Origin: CAVSWN01 sp046728115
GTDB taxonomy: Bacteria; Acidobacteriota; Vicinamibacteria; Vicinamibacterales; CAVVIG01
Direction of reading: 5' to 3'
DNA: 64,000 nt
Assembly (NCBI GenBank): GCA_046728115.1
Contig: JBKPDW010000172.1
Coordinates: 1 to 64,000, forward strand
Shown here in pieces: positions 52,682-61,442 of the stretch. Both the position numbers and the translations under genes were made by a program. The stretch's first letter is position 1; every line of letters begins with the position of its first letter. The notes beneath the pieces are model-generated. The model saw nothing but the letters and a program-made list of their open reading frames with translations, had not been told where the DNA came from and made no database searches.

Positions 52682-53191
52682 CTAGACAATGGTCAAGGCG
52701 CCGGCGTTCACCGTCACCGTCGGCCCGGTCATGATGATCGACGCGCCCTTGCCGTTCTGGATGTAGATGCCGGTGTCGTTCACGATCAGCGTCGCGCCGG
52801 TCGCGCTCTTCAGCATGATTCCGCCGGTCGGCCCCGGCAGGTCGCTCACGGTCAGGCCGTTCTGCAACGGCGTCTGCAGCGTGATCGCCGACAGGCCCGG
52901 CGGCGTCGCGCGCGCGAGGACCGGCACTTCCGCGGCGCTTCCCCAGAAGCAGCCGACCCAGATCGGGTAGTCCGGGTTGCCCTGCTCGAACTCGATCCAC
53001 ACGCCCGAGCCGATCATCGGCAGCGCGACCATGCCGTTCTGAATGCCGGCGACCGGCACGCACGGCATCGCCCACGTCACGGGAATCAGCCCGGCGACGT
53101 CGGGCACCTGCACCAGGAGCCGGTTCATCTGCATCGGGTCGATGTTGTTCAGGACCATCCCTCGGTATTTGCCGTAGAACTTCTGAGTCAT
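52682..53191 (-). CDS. gpV/VgrG-like spike (OB-fold plus beta-helix)
   Basis: 169 residues. FYGKYRGMVLNNIDPMQMNR, LLVQVPDVAGLIPVTWAMPC and GSGVWIEFEQGNPDYPIWVG form the gp5/gpV OB domain. ITLQTPLQNGLTVSDLPGPT, GIMLKSATGATLIVNDTGIY and IQNGKGASIIMTGPTVTVNA give the repeated beta-helix needle. It builds the spike on the hub. ATGA overlap with the hub gene. Confidence 0.88.
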   Translation of the reverse strand: MTQKFYGKYRGMVLNNIDPMQMNRLLVQVPDVAGLIPVTWAMPCVPVAGIQNGMVALPMIGSGVWIEFEQGNPDYPIWVGCFWGSAAEVPVLARATPPGLSAITLQTPLQNGLTVSDLPGPTGGIMLKSATGATLIVNDTGIYIQNGKGASIIMTGPTVTVNAGALTIV

Positions 53192-54339
53192 ACGGTTACC
53201 CTCGGCGTGATCGAGATCAGCGCGTTACGGGTCAGCGTGAAGTTCTGTTTGAACTCCCCGCGCTTGAGCGAGCTCTTCACGCTCTGCACGTAGTACAGGC
53301 CGTCGTACGCGACACCGGCGCCGCGCACGCCGACGAGCCCGCGCGCCTTCAGCACCCGTCCGTAGCGCAGGACGTCGAGGCTGCCGGTCGCGCTCACCGA
53401 GTCCTGCGACTTCTTCGCTTCCGCCAGACCGCGCGAGATGGCCTGCATCGGATTGAGTTTGGCGGTCTCCTTCATGATCTTGAGATTGGCGATCGGCGTC
53501 GGCAGGACGCCGAGCGGCGGCTGCAGCGGGTTGATGTTCGGGATCGGAATCGGAATGGGCACGCGGGTCAGCTGGTTCTGGATGAACACGATCGGCAGCA
53601 CGCCCTTGGTCGGATCGAAGCTGAAGTTCAGCGACTCGATGTTGGTGAGCGCGTCCATGTCCACGTTGAGCGCCGGCTGCGGGATGCCGATTTTGATTTC
53701 GGGACCGAAGTAGGCGATGTTCGTGCCCGCCACCGGTCCCGGCTCGATGTAGAACACGTACCCCACGTCCTCAGCGAGCTCGCGGATGTACTGAAGGTCG
53801 GTGCCCTTCTGCGCCGGGATCTTGTCGATCGGGATCTGCACGTCCGGGAACAGGATCGGAATCGGCAGCGGGATGATCCCGAACGGCGCGTACTTGGCGC
53901 AGAGCAGCGCCACGCGCGCTTCCACAGGAACCGCAGGGAACGGGAACCCGCTGAAGTCCTGCATGTCCATGACCTTGGTCAGGTCCTCGCCGGTCACCGT
54001 CACGGTGCCGGGCGAACCCTGGCTTCCGGCCTGCACTTCCACGTTGGTCATCACGCCGTCGAAGAGCGGCTGCGGCGTGCCGTTCAACGTGACGATCAGC
54101 AGCACGCGCAGGGGCGGCGTCGCCATCGACGTGCTGTTGCCGGCGGCGATCAGGAAGATGGTGTTGAGCTCGGACTTGCTGGAAAACTGGAATCTGAGCT
54201 GGAAAGCGCTCGGACCGGAGTCGGACGTCTGCACCTCCACGCTGTCGAGGGCATCGATCACCACGCGCGGCGGCGTCAACGGGATGATCGGGCCGATGAG
54301 CAGCGTGAGCTGGATGCCCTTGGCAAGACTACTGGCCAT
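53188..54339 (-). CDS. gpD-like baseplate hub protein (Afp8 N-terminal-like)
   Basis: 383 residues. QLTLLIGPIIPLTPPRVVID, ALDSVEVQTSDSGPSAFQLR, LFDGVMTNVEVQAGSQGSPG and TVTGEDLTKVMDMQDFSGFP are typical of the phage late-control gene D family. QKGTDLQYIRELAEDVGYVF and YGRVLKARGLVGVRGAGVAY follow. A Pro/Ile-rich stretch lies near residues 250-275. With the separate gpV-like gene it splits the Afp8/VgrG protein into two. It overlaps the LysM gene by 11 nt. Confidence 0.85.
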   Translation of the reverse strand: MASSLAKGIQLTLLIGPIIPLTPPRVVIDALDSVEVQTSDSGPSAFQLRFQFSSKSELNTIFLIAAGNSTSMATPPLRVLLIVTLNGTPQPLFDGVMTNVEVQAGSQGSPGTVTVTGEDLTKVMDMQDFSGFPFPAVPVEARVALLCAKYAPFGIIPLPIPILFPDVQIPIDKIPAQKGTDLQYIRELAEDVGYVFYIEPGPVAGTNIAYFGPEIKIGIPQPALNVDMDALTNIESLNFSFDPTKGVLPIVFIQNQLTRVPIPIPIPNINPLQPPLGVLPTPIANLKIMKETAKLNPMQAISRGLAEAKKSQDSVSATGSLDVLRYGRVLKARGLVGVRGAGVAYDGLYYVQSVKSSLKRGEFKQNFTLTRNALISITPRVTV

Positions 54340-54691
54340 CGCCGACTCCCGGAACGCCTTCAGGCAGCGTGATCGCCAGCGTGGAGCCGACCTCCGCCAC
54401 CAGCGCTTCCGGCTGCATCGCGCCGTTCGAATCGCACAAGCGCCACGACTGCTGCGGATCGCCGAGGTAGCGGGCGGCCAGGTTGTCGAGGCGGTCGCCG
54501 GCGGCGATGACCACGATCTGCAGCGCCGCGAAGTTCTCCGGCGCGGGCAGAAAGCGCCGTTGGACGTAGACCACCGTACGGCCGTCCGCCTGGATCAACT
54601 GCGACGTCGGGATGCCGTAGTAGCGGCTCGTGGCGGCAAACGCCGGCGGGGTGAGCGCGTTGTTCTGGAGGAACGCTTGCACGGGATCCAT
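54329..54691 (-). CDS. LysM-containing baseplate protein (Afp7-like)
   Basis: 120 residues. MDPVQAFLQNNALTPPAFAA and TSRYYGIPTSQLIQADGRTV, then a LysM-like motif, IVVIAAGDRLDNLAARYLGD, and PQQSWRLCDSNGAMQPEALV, as in gpX-like eCIS baseplate proteins that thread the hub. Its ATG overlaps the last base of the tube-initiator gene stop. Confidence 0.82.
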   Translation of the reverse strand: MDPVQAFLQNNALTPPAFAATSRYYGIPTSQLIQADGRTVVYVQRRFLPAPENFAALQIVVIAAGDRLDNLAARYLGDPQQSWRLCDSNGAMQPEALVAEVGSTLAITLPEGVPGVGDGQ

Positions 54692-55350
54692 CAGCCGATG
54701 CCTCCGATGCCGAGCGGCGCAAGACTTGTCGACTGCACTTTGCCCGCAAGCTTCTCCTTGCTCTGCAGGTACGCCATGAACAGGCTTCCGCCCTTCGAGG
54801 AAAAGTTGAGATCGTCGACCGACATCACGCGCAGCCCGAGACTGACCTTCGCGCGAATGGGATTGAGTGAAGGGTCGAAGGCTTCTTCGGTGACGCTGAA
54901 GTCGGTCACCTTGACCGGCACGATCCGGCTCTTGCTCCAGACAAACAGGGCGAGCGGCGCGAGCATCGGCGCGATTTCGAGCGTGCCCGAACTTGCCTCG
55001 CGATCGACTGCAGACAGCTGCGCCGCCGTCGGCTGCACCAGCGACTCGAGCAGCGCCAGCTGCGGCTGAATGCCGAACTCGCCCGCGTTCGGGTTCTGCG
55101 CGGGGAACTCGAGCTGGTCGGTCGCGTCGATGTCCGCCTCGAGCTTGAACGTCTCGACCGCCGGACCCTTAAAGCGCAGGGGCTCGACCCGGTTACCGCC
55201 CTCGCCGCCCACGGCCTGCACCTGCAGCGTACGCGAGAGCGAGTCCGAGTTGTACTGGAGCGAGATCACGCTCAGCACGCGCGCGCTGTCGGCATCGACG
55301 AGGACGAGGCCGGCCTTCAGCAACTTGGGAGAATTGGGGAAGCCGGTCAA
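54691..55350 (-). CDS. eCIS tube initiator / CIS tube protein
   Basis: 219 residues from TTG 55350, with GGAGG 7 nt upstream; another TTG at 55365 has no such site, and the nearby ATG is out of frame. FPNSPKLLKAGLVLVDADSA, VISLQYNSDSLSRTLQVQAV, RVEPLRFKGPAVETFKLEAD and IDATDQLEF are the conserved tube-initiator sequence found before LysM genes in eCIS. A broken copy of its start lies at 34235-34326. Confidence 0.85.
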   Translation of the reverse strand: MTGFPNSPKLLKAGLVLVDADSARVLSVISLQYNSDSLSRTLQVQAVGGEGGNRVEPLRFKGPAVETFKLEADIDATDQLEFPAQNPNAGEFGIQPQLALLESLVQPTAAQLSAVDREASSGTLEIAPMLAPLALFVWSKSRIVPVKVTDFSVTEEAFDPSLNPIRAKVSLGLRVMSVDDLNFSSKGGSLFMAYLQSKEKLAGKVQSTSLAPLGIGGIG

Positions 55351-55402
55351 ACGCGCATCCTCCAATCAAGCCTTGGGTACCACTGCACGCGAACTCATGG
55401 CG

Positions 55403-55942
55403 CTATCGTCGCGGCGCCACACTGAAGCGCACGCGGTAGCGCCCGTCACTTCGAATCTGGAGCAGCCAATCGCCGGCGTCACGGGCGAGCGGCTGACCAT
55501 TGGCAAGATCGATCACCTCACCGACCACGAGCCCTGGGTCAGCTCCGGGATGAATCGCGATCCGACCGCCGGACAAGCGGTACCGACCGCCCTGCAACTG
55601 GAGAGCTCGATGGGCAGTGGCATCAAAGCTGCCGACGTGAAGCAGGACCAATCCCGCGGGGCCGGCGCGCAGCGCCGGCAGCAGTGTGTCGTCACACTGG
55701 TCAAGTTGCAGGGGATCCAGCCAAATCTGGCTGTTGGTCGCACGACCATCAAACTCGAACTGACACGTCATCGTCCGCGGCAGCACTAACGCCGCGCCAG
55801 GCGCTGCGACAGAGCTGGTGGCGGCGATGCCGTCTTCAGTGCGAACGCCGACCAACGTCACAGCGTCATCCGACGGCAGTTGCCACCGCCCCTTTGGGGA
55901 TGTGCGTGTCCGCACCGCGTCGGGTACGCTGCGCTCGCTCAT
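55403..55942 (-). CDS. Hypothetical eCIS-associated protein
   Basis: 179 residues, no recognised family. Beta-rich pattern: RGRWQLPSDDAVTLVGVRTE-like (KGRWQLPSDDAVTLVGVRTE), CQFEFDGRATNSQIWLDPLQ, RLSGGRIAIHPGADPGLVVG and GDWLLQIRSDGRYRVRFSVA. It overlaps the downstream-strand small gene by 4 nt (ATGA) and lies just before the tube initiator. A carbohydrate-binding- or chaperone-like role is conceivable. Confidence 0.65.
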   Translation of the reverse strand: MSERSVPDAVRTRTSPKGRWQLPSDDAVTLVGVRTEDGIAATSSVAAPGAALVLPRTMTCQFEFDGRATNSQIWLDPLQLDQCDDTLLPALRAGPAGLVLLHVGSFDATAHRALQLQGGRYRLSGGRIAIHPGADPGLVVGEVIDLANGQPLARDAGDWLLQIRSDGRYRVRFSVAPRR

Positions 55943-56193
55943 GGCTTGGCACCGCGAACAATGCGAGTGGCGACGGCGCGTCCGACCGCTCTGGCGTTGC
56001 CACCCTGCGGCACTCGCACCGTGCCGGCCCGCACGACGTGAGAAGCCTCATGTTCCGAGAGCGCCGCAACGGCGGCGGCGCCGCCGAGTAAGGATCGCAA
56101 TTCGGCGCGCAGTCCGGCCGCAAGCGGCGCCGCATCGCCGCGCGTGAAGCCTCGGAGCAGGAGCCGATCGACGTGCAGCACGACACGTCTCAT
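55939..56193 (-). CDS. Small eCIS-associated protein
   Basis: 84 residues: MRRVVLHVDRLLLRGFTRGD, LAAGLRAELRSLLGGAAAVA, RAGTVRVPQGGNARAVGRAV and ATRIVRGAKP. Similar small proteins with a V-L-x-G-F start and a G-x-x-I-A end occur in eCIS clusters. The broken gene at 36146-36406 is its paralog. It lies 10 nt after the ATPase stop and is coupled to the next gene. Confidence 0.7.
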   Translation of the reverse strand: MRRVVLHVDRLLLRGFTRGDAAPLAAGLRAELRSLLGGAAAVAALSEHEASHVVRAGTVRVPQGGNARAVGRAVATRIVRGAKP

Positions 56194-56203
56194 CGCCCGC
56201 TCC

Positions 56204-58120
56204 TCACACCCACCCCCGCGTTTCCGCGCTGGAGTACGGACTCTCGCGCTTCGCGGCTTCGAACTGCACGCCGCGCAGCAGCTGCGACATGCCGATCGGC
56301 GCGTTGGCTTCCGCGGCGAGGAACGCGGCGGACATGGCGATGTTGCGGATGGTTCCGCCGGGCACGTCGAGTCGCGCGAGCTTCGCGTAGTCGATGCCGT
56401 CGAGCGGCGCTCCTGGCGGGAACACCGTCCGCCAGATGATTTCGCGCTGTGCCTGATCGGGAAACGGAAAGTGCACGACGAAGCGCAGCCGCCGCTGGAA
56501 CGCCGGGTCGAGCGCGGCCCTGTGGTTCGTCGTCAGGATAGCGAGCCCGGAATAGGCTTCCATCCGCTGCAGCAGGTAGCTCACTTCGATGTTGGCGTAG
56601 CGGTCGTGGCTGTCTCTCACCTCGCTGCGTTTGCCGAAGAGTGCGTCCGCTTCGTCGAACAGCAGGATCGCGCCGCAGTCTTCCGCGGCGTCGAACAGCT
56701 TGCGAAGATTCTTCTCGGTCTCGCCGATGTACTTGCTGACCACGGCGGACAGATCGATGCGGTAGAGGGCCAGCCCGAGCTCGTTCGCGAGCACCTCCGC
56801 GGCGAGCGTCTTGCCGGTCCCGCTCTCTCCCCAGAAGAGCGTCGCGAATCCGAGTCCGCGCGCGCTCTTGCTGGCGAACCCCCAGTCGTGATGCACGCGC
56901 AGGCGGTGACGCGCGTGGATCGCGAGCTGCTGCAAGGCGGCGCGCTGAGGGTCGGGCAGCACGAGATCGTTCCAGCCGGCGCGCGCGTCGATCCGCTGCG
57001 CGAGTGCCGGCATCGCCGCACTCTGAGCGCGGCAGGCGCGGTGCAGTGCAGCGAGAAACCGGTCGGCATCGTCATCGCCCGCGCTCGCGACGATCGCGGC
57101 GATGCGCTGCGCGCCGATCCGGTACTGGCTGGCCAGCGCATCCAGCGCCGGACCGAGCGCCTCCGCCCTCGGCCCGAGCGCGTCCTTCCAGAGCTGTCGT
57201 CGCTCCAGGGTGTCGGGGCGATCCACGACGTAATGAAAGGCGGCAGCGTCGACTGACACGGCATGACGCGCGCCGACAATCACGAGCCCGTTCGCGTGCA
57301 GCAGGAACCGCGCGACGTGGGCATCCGCTTCGACGTCCTCGATCGAAACGAAAAGCCCGCACCCGACCAGTGTGGCTTCGCGGGTCCAGAGGACGGCGAG
57401 CGCCGCCTGCTCGCCCGGCGTAGCGGGCACATCCCTGCCGCGCAGGCGGTACAGCCCGATGCCCAGATGAGCGGCGACGGCCGCGGCGATCTCCTGCTGG
57501 CCGGCGGCGTCGTCACCCGTCAGCACGATGAGCGGCGTCCGGCCATCGGCGGCACGCACGCGCTCGGCGGCGCTCGCGGCGATGTCGCGATGCGTCGCGC
57601 TCATCGGACCGGGCGACGGAGCTGGAATCAGAAGCGGCTGCAGGCGCTGGTCGGGATAGTTCAGTCCGCCGATGAAGTGCAGGATGCGCTCGTCCATCCT
57701 CAGGCGCGCCGACGTCAGGCCGGCCCCCTCGTCAGGCTCGACGAGCCGCCACCGGCGCAATGGCTCGGACGGAGCGAGCGCGCTCCAGTGGGGATCAGGC
57801 AACGCGGCGAGCGCCAGGCCGAACGTCGCCCACGGCCGCTGAGGGTGGCCGCTGGCCTGGCCGCACAGCGCCGCGAGATGCGCATCCATTTCCGCGCCAG
57901 CCACGAGCAGCAGTACGTCGCGCTCGAAGGCGCTCAACTGAAAGAGGTGCGCGACAGTGTCGATCGCGGCGGGCGCCGGCATCGCGTCGCGACGCGCGTC
58001 GGCTTCGGCGGCCGCGAGCACGACGTCGCCGTCGCCGAGGAGCGCACGCAGGCGTGCGAACTCGGCCGCGAGCAGACTCTGGTTCGCCTCCGTCCATCCG
58101 CCGCCCTGCGCCGGCGTCAT
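56204..58120 (-). CDS. eCIS AAA+ ATPase (Afp15-like)
   Basis: 638 residues. The N-terminal half contains a degenerate first ATPase-like module (PLIVLTGDDAAGQQEIAAAV, without the Walker Lys). The C-terminal half is a working AAA+ domain: Walker A GESGTGKTLAAEVLANELGL near residue 430, SAVVSKYIGETEKNLRKLFD, Walker B AILLFDEADALFGKRSEVRD, and ATNH-type sensor (LAILTTNHRAALDPAFQRRL). It is the eCIS ATPase required for particle maturation. Overlaps the DUF4255 gene by 4 nt. Confidence 0.9.
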   Translation of the reverse strand: MTPAQGGGWTEANQSLLAAEFARLRALLGDGDVVLAAAEADARRDAMPAPAAIDTVAHLFQLSAFERDVLLLVAGAEMDAHLAALCGQASGHPQRPWATFGLALAALPDPHWSALAPSEPLRRWRLVEPDEGAGLTSARLRMDERILHFIGGLNYPDQRLQPLLIPAPSPGPMSATHRDIAASAAERVRAADGRTPLIVLTGDDAAGQQEIAAAVAAHLGIGLYRLRGRDVPATPGEQAALAVLWTREATLVGCGLFVSIEDVEADAHVARFLLHANGLVIVGARHAVSVDAAAFHYVVDRPDTLERRQLWKDALGPRAEALGPALDALASQYRIGAQRIAAIVASAGDDDADRFLAALHRACRAQSAAMPALAQRIDARAGWNDLVLPDPQRAALQQLAIHARHRLRVHHDWGFASKSARGLGFATLFWGESGTGKTLAAEVLANELGLALYRIDLSAVVSKYIGETEKNLRKLFDAAEDCGAILLFDEADALFGKRSEVRDSHDRYANIEVSYLLQRMEAYSGLAILTTNHRAALDPAFQRRLRFVVHFPFPDQAQREIIWRTVFPPGAPLDGIDYAKLARLDVPGGTIRNIAMSAAFLAAEANAPIGMSQLLRGVQFEAAKRESPYSSAETRGWV

Positions 58121-59445
58121 GAAATCACCACGCGCTGGTCAAGAAAGGTGGGCAGCGCCGGAGGCTCCTTCGATAGATCGATGATCGGGCTTTCGATGGC
58201 GTCGATGCGGAGACGCGCGAGAAGCGATGCGACCGGCGCGTTAGGTATCGCGAACGCCAGCGACGCGGACGGCGAGCCCGCGGTCTGCGGAAGGTATTCC
58301 GTCTGGCCGAGGGCGAGGACCGCCGTCTGGCCGGCGCGCAGCACGGGTACGAAATCGATTGTGAAGCTCGCGGTCCCGGCGCCGTCGCGCGCCACGGCCA
58401 GCGGCAGATTCGTCATCTGCGGCGCCAGCACCATCGAGAGGCGATTGGTCTCTCGCGCGTTCGTCTCACCAGCCCGCACGACCCGAACCGTCACGCCATA
58501 GACGGCGACCGGAAGCGTCGCTGCGAGCGACGCGTCCAGCCTGAACTGCACGAGTCCACTCGCGCCGGTAACGGGCGGCGCGAGTGCCGGGATGATCGTG
58601 TCGATGTCGAATCGATCGTTCACAAGCCGCACTTCGCGGTTCGTACCGTCGAAATCGCGCCCCTGGAGGTCAATGGTGTCGCCGATGCGCGCCACCGGTT
58701 GATGCAGCGGGGGCACGATCTTCGTCAGCATCGGCACGGGCGGCACGAGGCTGGGACTGACGGAGACGCCGCGGTCCCGCTTCGTGACGGGATCGACCGG
58801 ACCACGGCTGAGCACCGGCAGCGGCGCTCTGGTGGGTTGCAGCGCCTGGATCAGCACCACCGACGCCGCATACGCCGCGGTCGGACGGAAATGGCTCTGC
58901 ATCGCGGTCCAGAGCTTCGACATCTCCTCGGTGTTGAGATATTGCGGCGTCAGCTTGATCAATTCGATCTGGTCTTCAAGGCCAGAATCCACGAGTGCGC
59001 GCAGCGCCGGCGGCAACGCGGTACCCACGTTGGGCGATGGATTGAGCGCCGTGCGAATGGCGTCGCGCGTGAGCACGGGCATTTCGTGCAGGAGCTGCAT
59101 CGCGTAGCCGAGGAGGATCTCGGCGTGCAGGTCGCCGTTGCTGTAAACCGACAGCAAGTAGTGCAGGTCGAGAGCGAGCGGCGCGTTGGCGAGACGCACC
59201 CGTCCCGTGCCATCGCGCGAGGGCAGCTGTTCGTTGCGCCAGCCGGGATTCGGCGTCACCAGGTAGAGGAAGAGATTGATCTGCGACGTCTCGGTGCCGT
59301 TGGCGGGAACCACGCGATCCGGCGCGAGCACGCTGACCGTGACGCTGCTGCCGAGCGTGCCGCTGATGTTGTGGTTGATGAGCCCGTCGTTCAGCAGATC
59401 CCTTAGCACCGCGGTGACGCCGGCGATCGCGAGCGCGGTACTCAT
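58117..59445 (-). CDS. DUF4255 sheath terminator (Afp16/Pvc16-like)
   Basis: 442 residues. MSTALAIAGVTAVLRDLLND, VTVSVLAPDRVVPANGTETS, QINLFLYLVTPNPGWRNEQL and DLHYLLSVYSNGDLHAEILL are the DUF4255 domain (about 1-210). The extra C-terminal half resembles an Ig/IPT-like domain (IGDTIDLQGRDFDGTNREVR). It caps the sheath/tube and sets length. It is joined to genes on both sides by 4-nt overlaps. Confidence 0.88.
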   Translation of the reverse strand: MSTALAIAGVTAVLRDLLNDGLINHNISGTLGSSVTVSVLAPDRVVPANGTETSQINLFLYLVTPNPGWRNEQLPSRDGTGRVRLANAPLALDLHYLLSVYSNGDLHAEILLGYAMQLLHEMPVLTRDAIRTALNPSPNVGTALPPALRALVDSGLEDQIELIKLTPQYLNTEEMSKLWTAMQSHFRPTAAYAASVVLIQALQPTRAPLPVLSRGPVDPVTKRDRGVSVSPSLVPPVPMLTKIVPPLHQPVARIGDTIDLQGRDFDGTNREVRLVNDRFDIDTIIPALAPPVTGASGLVQFRLDASLAATLPVAVYGVTVRVVRAGETNARETNRLSMVLAPQMTNLPLAVARDGAGTASFTIDFVPVLRAGQTAVLALGQTEYLPQTAGSPSASLAFAIPNAPVASLLARLRIDAIESPIIDLSKEPPALPTFLDQRVVIS

Positions 59446-60191
59446 CCGCGTGCCCGCTTCGCAAGGTAGGCGTCGAGCGACATCGGCGGCGGTGTGGACA
59501 CGGGCCGACGTCGCGGCGCCGCGGGTTCGTGCACCGCGGTCACCTCGACGCAGCGAATGTGGATGTGCACGTCGGGCTCACGGGCGGAATGCTGCCACAC
59601 CCCACCAGGCATCCGGGTGACCGCGCCGATCACCGGCGGCGTCACGGCCGATCGATCCACGGCCGTGAGCGGGATGAGCAACGGAGGCTCGCGGACGATG
59701 CGGACCGCTCTGCCATGACGCTCCCCATCGGGTGGACGCCGATCGGCGGATCGAACCGGTCGATCGGCAGGCTCGAACGCGGGATCACTACGCGGCGCGT
59801 TCGCACGGTCCTCGTCGGCGGCGTACTCGAGGAGCCGTGGCGGCACGGAGGAAGACAGGTCGATCGCAGCATCCGACGACGCCCTGTCTTCTCGACTGGC
59901 AGCGCTGACGTTGACCGACGGCGCAGGTTTAACGCGTGCTGGATGCGGATCGGGCGGCTCCGCGCCGGCGCTCGGCGCCCGAGGCTGATCGTGCGAAGCC
60001 TCGAGCTGCGCAGGCGCACCCGTCGACGCACTCGGAACCGGTGAGCGAGTCGCCGTGAGTGACGGCCCCGGGACCTCGCCGGCCGTGATGCGGGCTGGCG
60101 CCAGTCCCTCGAGCGTCAGGCGGGCATCCGAACGCACCGTGACCGTCGTACCCGTGGCCCGAGCCGCGAGACGGTGCAGCAGACCTTTCAT
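59442..60191 (-). CDS. Proline-rich eCIS accessory protein
   Basis: 249 residues from ATG 60191. A disordered, Pro/Ala/Arg-rich middle is followed by a conserved C-terminus: EPDVHIHIRCVEVTAVHEPA and RRRPVSTPPPMSLDAYLAKR, seen in eCIS small accessory genes. VTVRSDARLTLEGLAPARIT marks the N-terminus. No known function. Overlaps the zinc-ribbon gene by 4 nt. Confidence 0.7.
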   Translation of the reverse strand: MKGLLHRLAARATGTTVTVRSDARLTLEGLAPARITAGEVPGPSLTATRSPVPSASTGAPAQLEASHDQPRAPSAGAEPPDPHPARVKPAPSVNVSAASREDRASSDAAIDLSSSVPPRLLEYAADEDRANAPRSDPAFEPADRPVRSADRRPPDGERHGRAVRIVREPPLLIPLTAVDRSAVTPPVIGAVTRMPGGVWQHSAREPDVHIHIRCVEVTAVHEPAAPRRRPVSTPPPMSLDAYLAKRARG

Positions 60192-60892
60192 GGCGCCACC
60201 ATCGCAAGGTACGAGGCGCGCCGCTCGGGCGTGAGCGCGAGAATGTCCGACTCGCTCCACCCGTAGGCGCACGCGAGCTGGTGCACTTCGCCGAGCACCA
60301 TACGCGCGCGGCCGCTGATCTCGTCCCAGAGCAGCTCGCCGGGATCGAGCTGCGCCGTGCCCGAGTGGCCGCATGCCTCGCAGCGCACGTCGAAGGCCAG
60401 ATCGGCATCGGGATCGATCGCTTCGAGCGCGTCCTCGACTTCGCGCAGCCTCCTATCGTCCAGCGCGACGCTGTCGTTGCCCTCGAGCAGGCAGCGCGCG
60501 AGCAGTCGGTGCGCCGCGCGTGCTGGATCAGGCTCGGTTGCGATGGCGGATAGATCGCGCAGGGACGGCGGTCTGCAACGCAGGCCCGCAACGGTCACCT
60601 CGTCCGGCTGCGAGTCAGTGACGGGCCGAAGCAGTTCGTGCACCGCGATGGTCAGGCCGAGGCGCTCGCCGCACTGCTCGCAGTCCACGTGGGCGTCGAT
60701 CCGATTCCCGAACCATGCCGCGCGCAGCTCGAGCAGGCGTGCGTTGATCTCGCCGAGCCGCAGGTCGGCGATCGCGTCGGTCGGCTGGTCGGGCCGGGCA
60801 CACGCGTAAAGCAGCGCGCAGCGATCGATCGGGTTACGGGACGCGCCGCGCTCCCACAGCGCAAGGAGGTCGAGCGCCGCAATCGTCCGCAT
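60188..60892 (-). CDS. Zinc-ribbon eCIS protein (T4 baseplate gp26-like)
   Basis: 234 residues from ATG 60892. Two C-x-x-C pairs, DCEQCGERLGL and VRCEACGHSGT, separated by about 95 residues, suggest a zinc ribbon. LLALWERGASRNPIDRCALL and SLRDLSAIATEPDPARAAHR occur between. Similar proteins follow tube genes in eCIS and match T4-like baseplate proteins. It starts 8 nt after the tube gene stop. Confidence 0.7.
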   Translation of the reverse strand: MRTIAALDLLALWERGASRNPIDRCALLYACARPDQPTDAIADLRLGEINARLLELRAAWFGNRIDAHVDCEQCGERLGLTIAVHELLRPVTDSQPDEVTVAGLRCRPPSLRDLSAIATEPDPARAAHRLLARCLLEGNDSVALDDRRLREVEDALEAIDPDADLAFDVRCEACGHSGTAQLDPGELLWDEISGRARMVLGEVHQLACAYGWSESDILALTPERRASYLAMVAP

Positions 60893-60899
60893 GGCACGC

Positions 60900-61427
60900 T
60901 CAGCCTGCCGGCTCGGTGAAAGTGGGCTCGGACGGCTCGACGACGTCCACGTCGCGCTCCCAGCCTTCGTTCTCGAGCTTGATGTGCTGGATCGCAATCG
61001 CGCCGGCATTGGCGTCGAGGTCCGGCAACGCCTGGAACTCGGACACCCAACATCGATAAACCTTGTACGCGAGGGCGAGCTGGCCGGCCTCGTTGTAGAC
61101 CTCGATGATGATGTCCTTGCGGAAGTCCTTCAGCGAGACCTCGCTGCCCAAGCCGGATCCGAAGTTCCACACCTTGTTCGCCCACTTCTCGAACTCGGTA
61201 TCGTGGGTCACGCCGCGATCGAGCGAGATCGCGTCGTACTTCGTGCGCCCGGGTGACTTGCGCGAGCTCGACGGATCGCCGCCCTCGCGGTGCTCGACGA
61301 GGTCGGTCGTGCGCTTGAGCGCGCCGACCTTGGAAATGCCGGCCACGTAGCGGCCGTCCCACTTCACGCGGAACTTGAAGTTCTTGTAAGGGTCGTAGCG
61401 CGTCGCGTTGACGCTGAACTGTGCCAT
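60900..61427 (-). CDS. eCIS inner tube protein (gp19/Afp1-like)
   Basis: 175 residues: TRYDPYKNFKFRVKWDGRYV, AGISKVGALKRTTDLVEHRE, RTKYDAISLDRGVTHDTEFE and DIIIEVYNEAGQLALAYKVY, the contractile tail tube fold. It polymerises under the sheath and carries cargo. Only one tube gene is visible, unlike Afp with two. It follows the sheath gene by 15 nt. Confidence 0.92.
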   Translation of the reverse strand: MAQFSVNATRYDPYKNFKFRVKWDGRYVAGISKVGALKRTTDLVEHREGGDPSSSRKSPGRTKYDAISLDRGVTHDTEFEKWANKVWNFGSGLGSEVSLKDFRKDIIIEVYNEAGQLALAYKVYRCWVSEFQALPDLDANAGAIAIQHIKLENEGWERDVDVVEPSEPTFTEPAG

Positions 61428-61442
61428 GGCGCGGTCCTCGAC

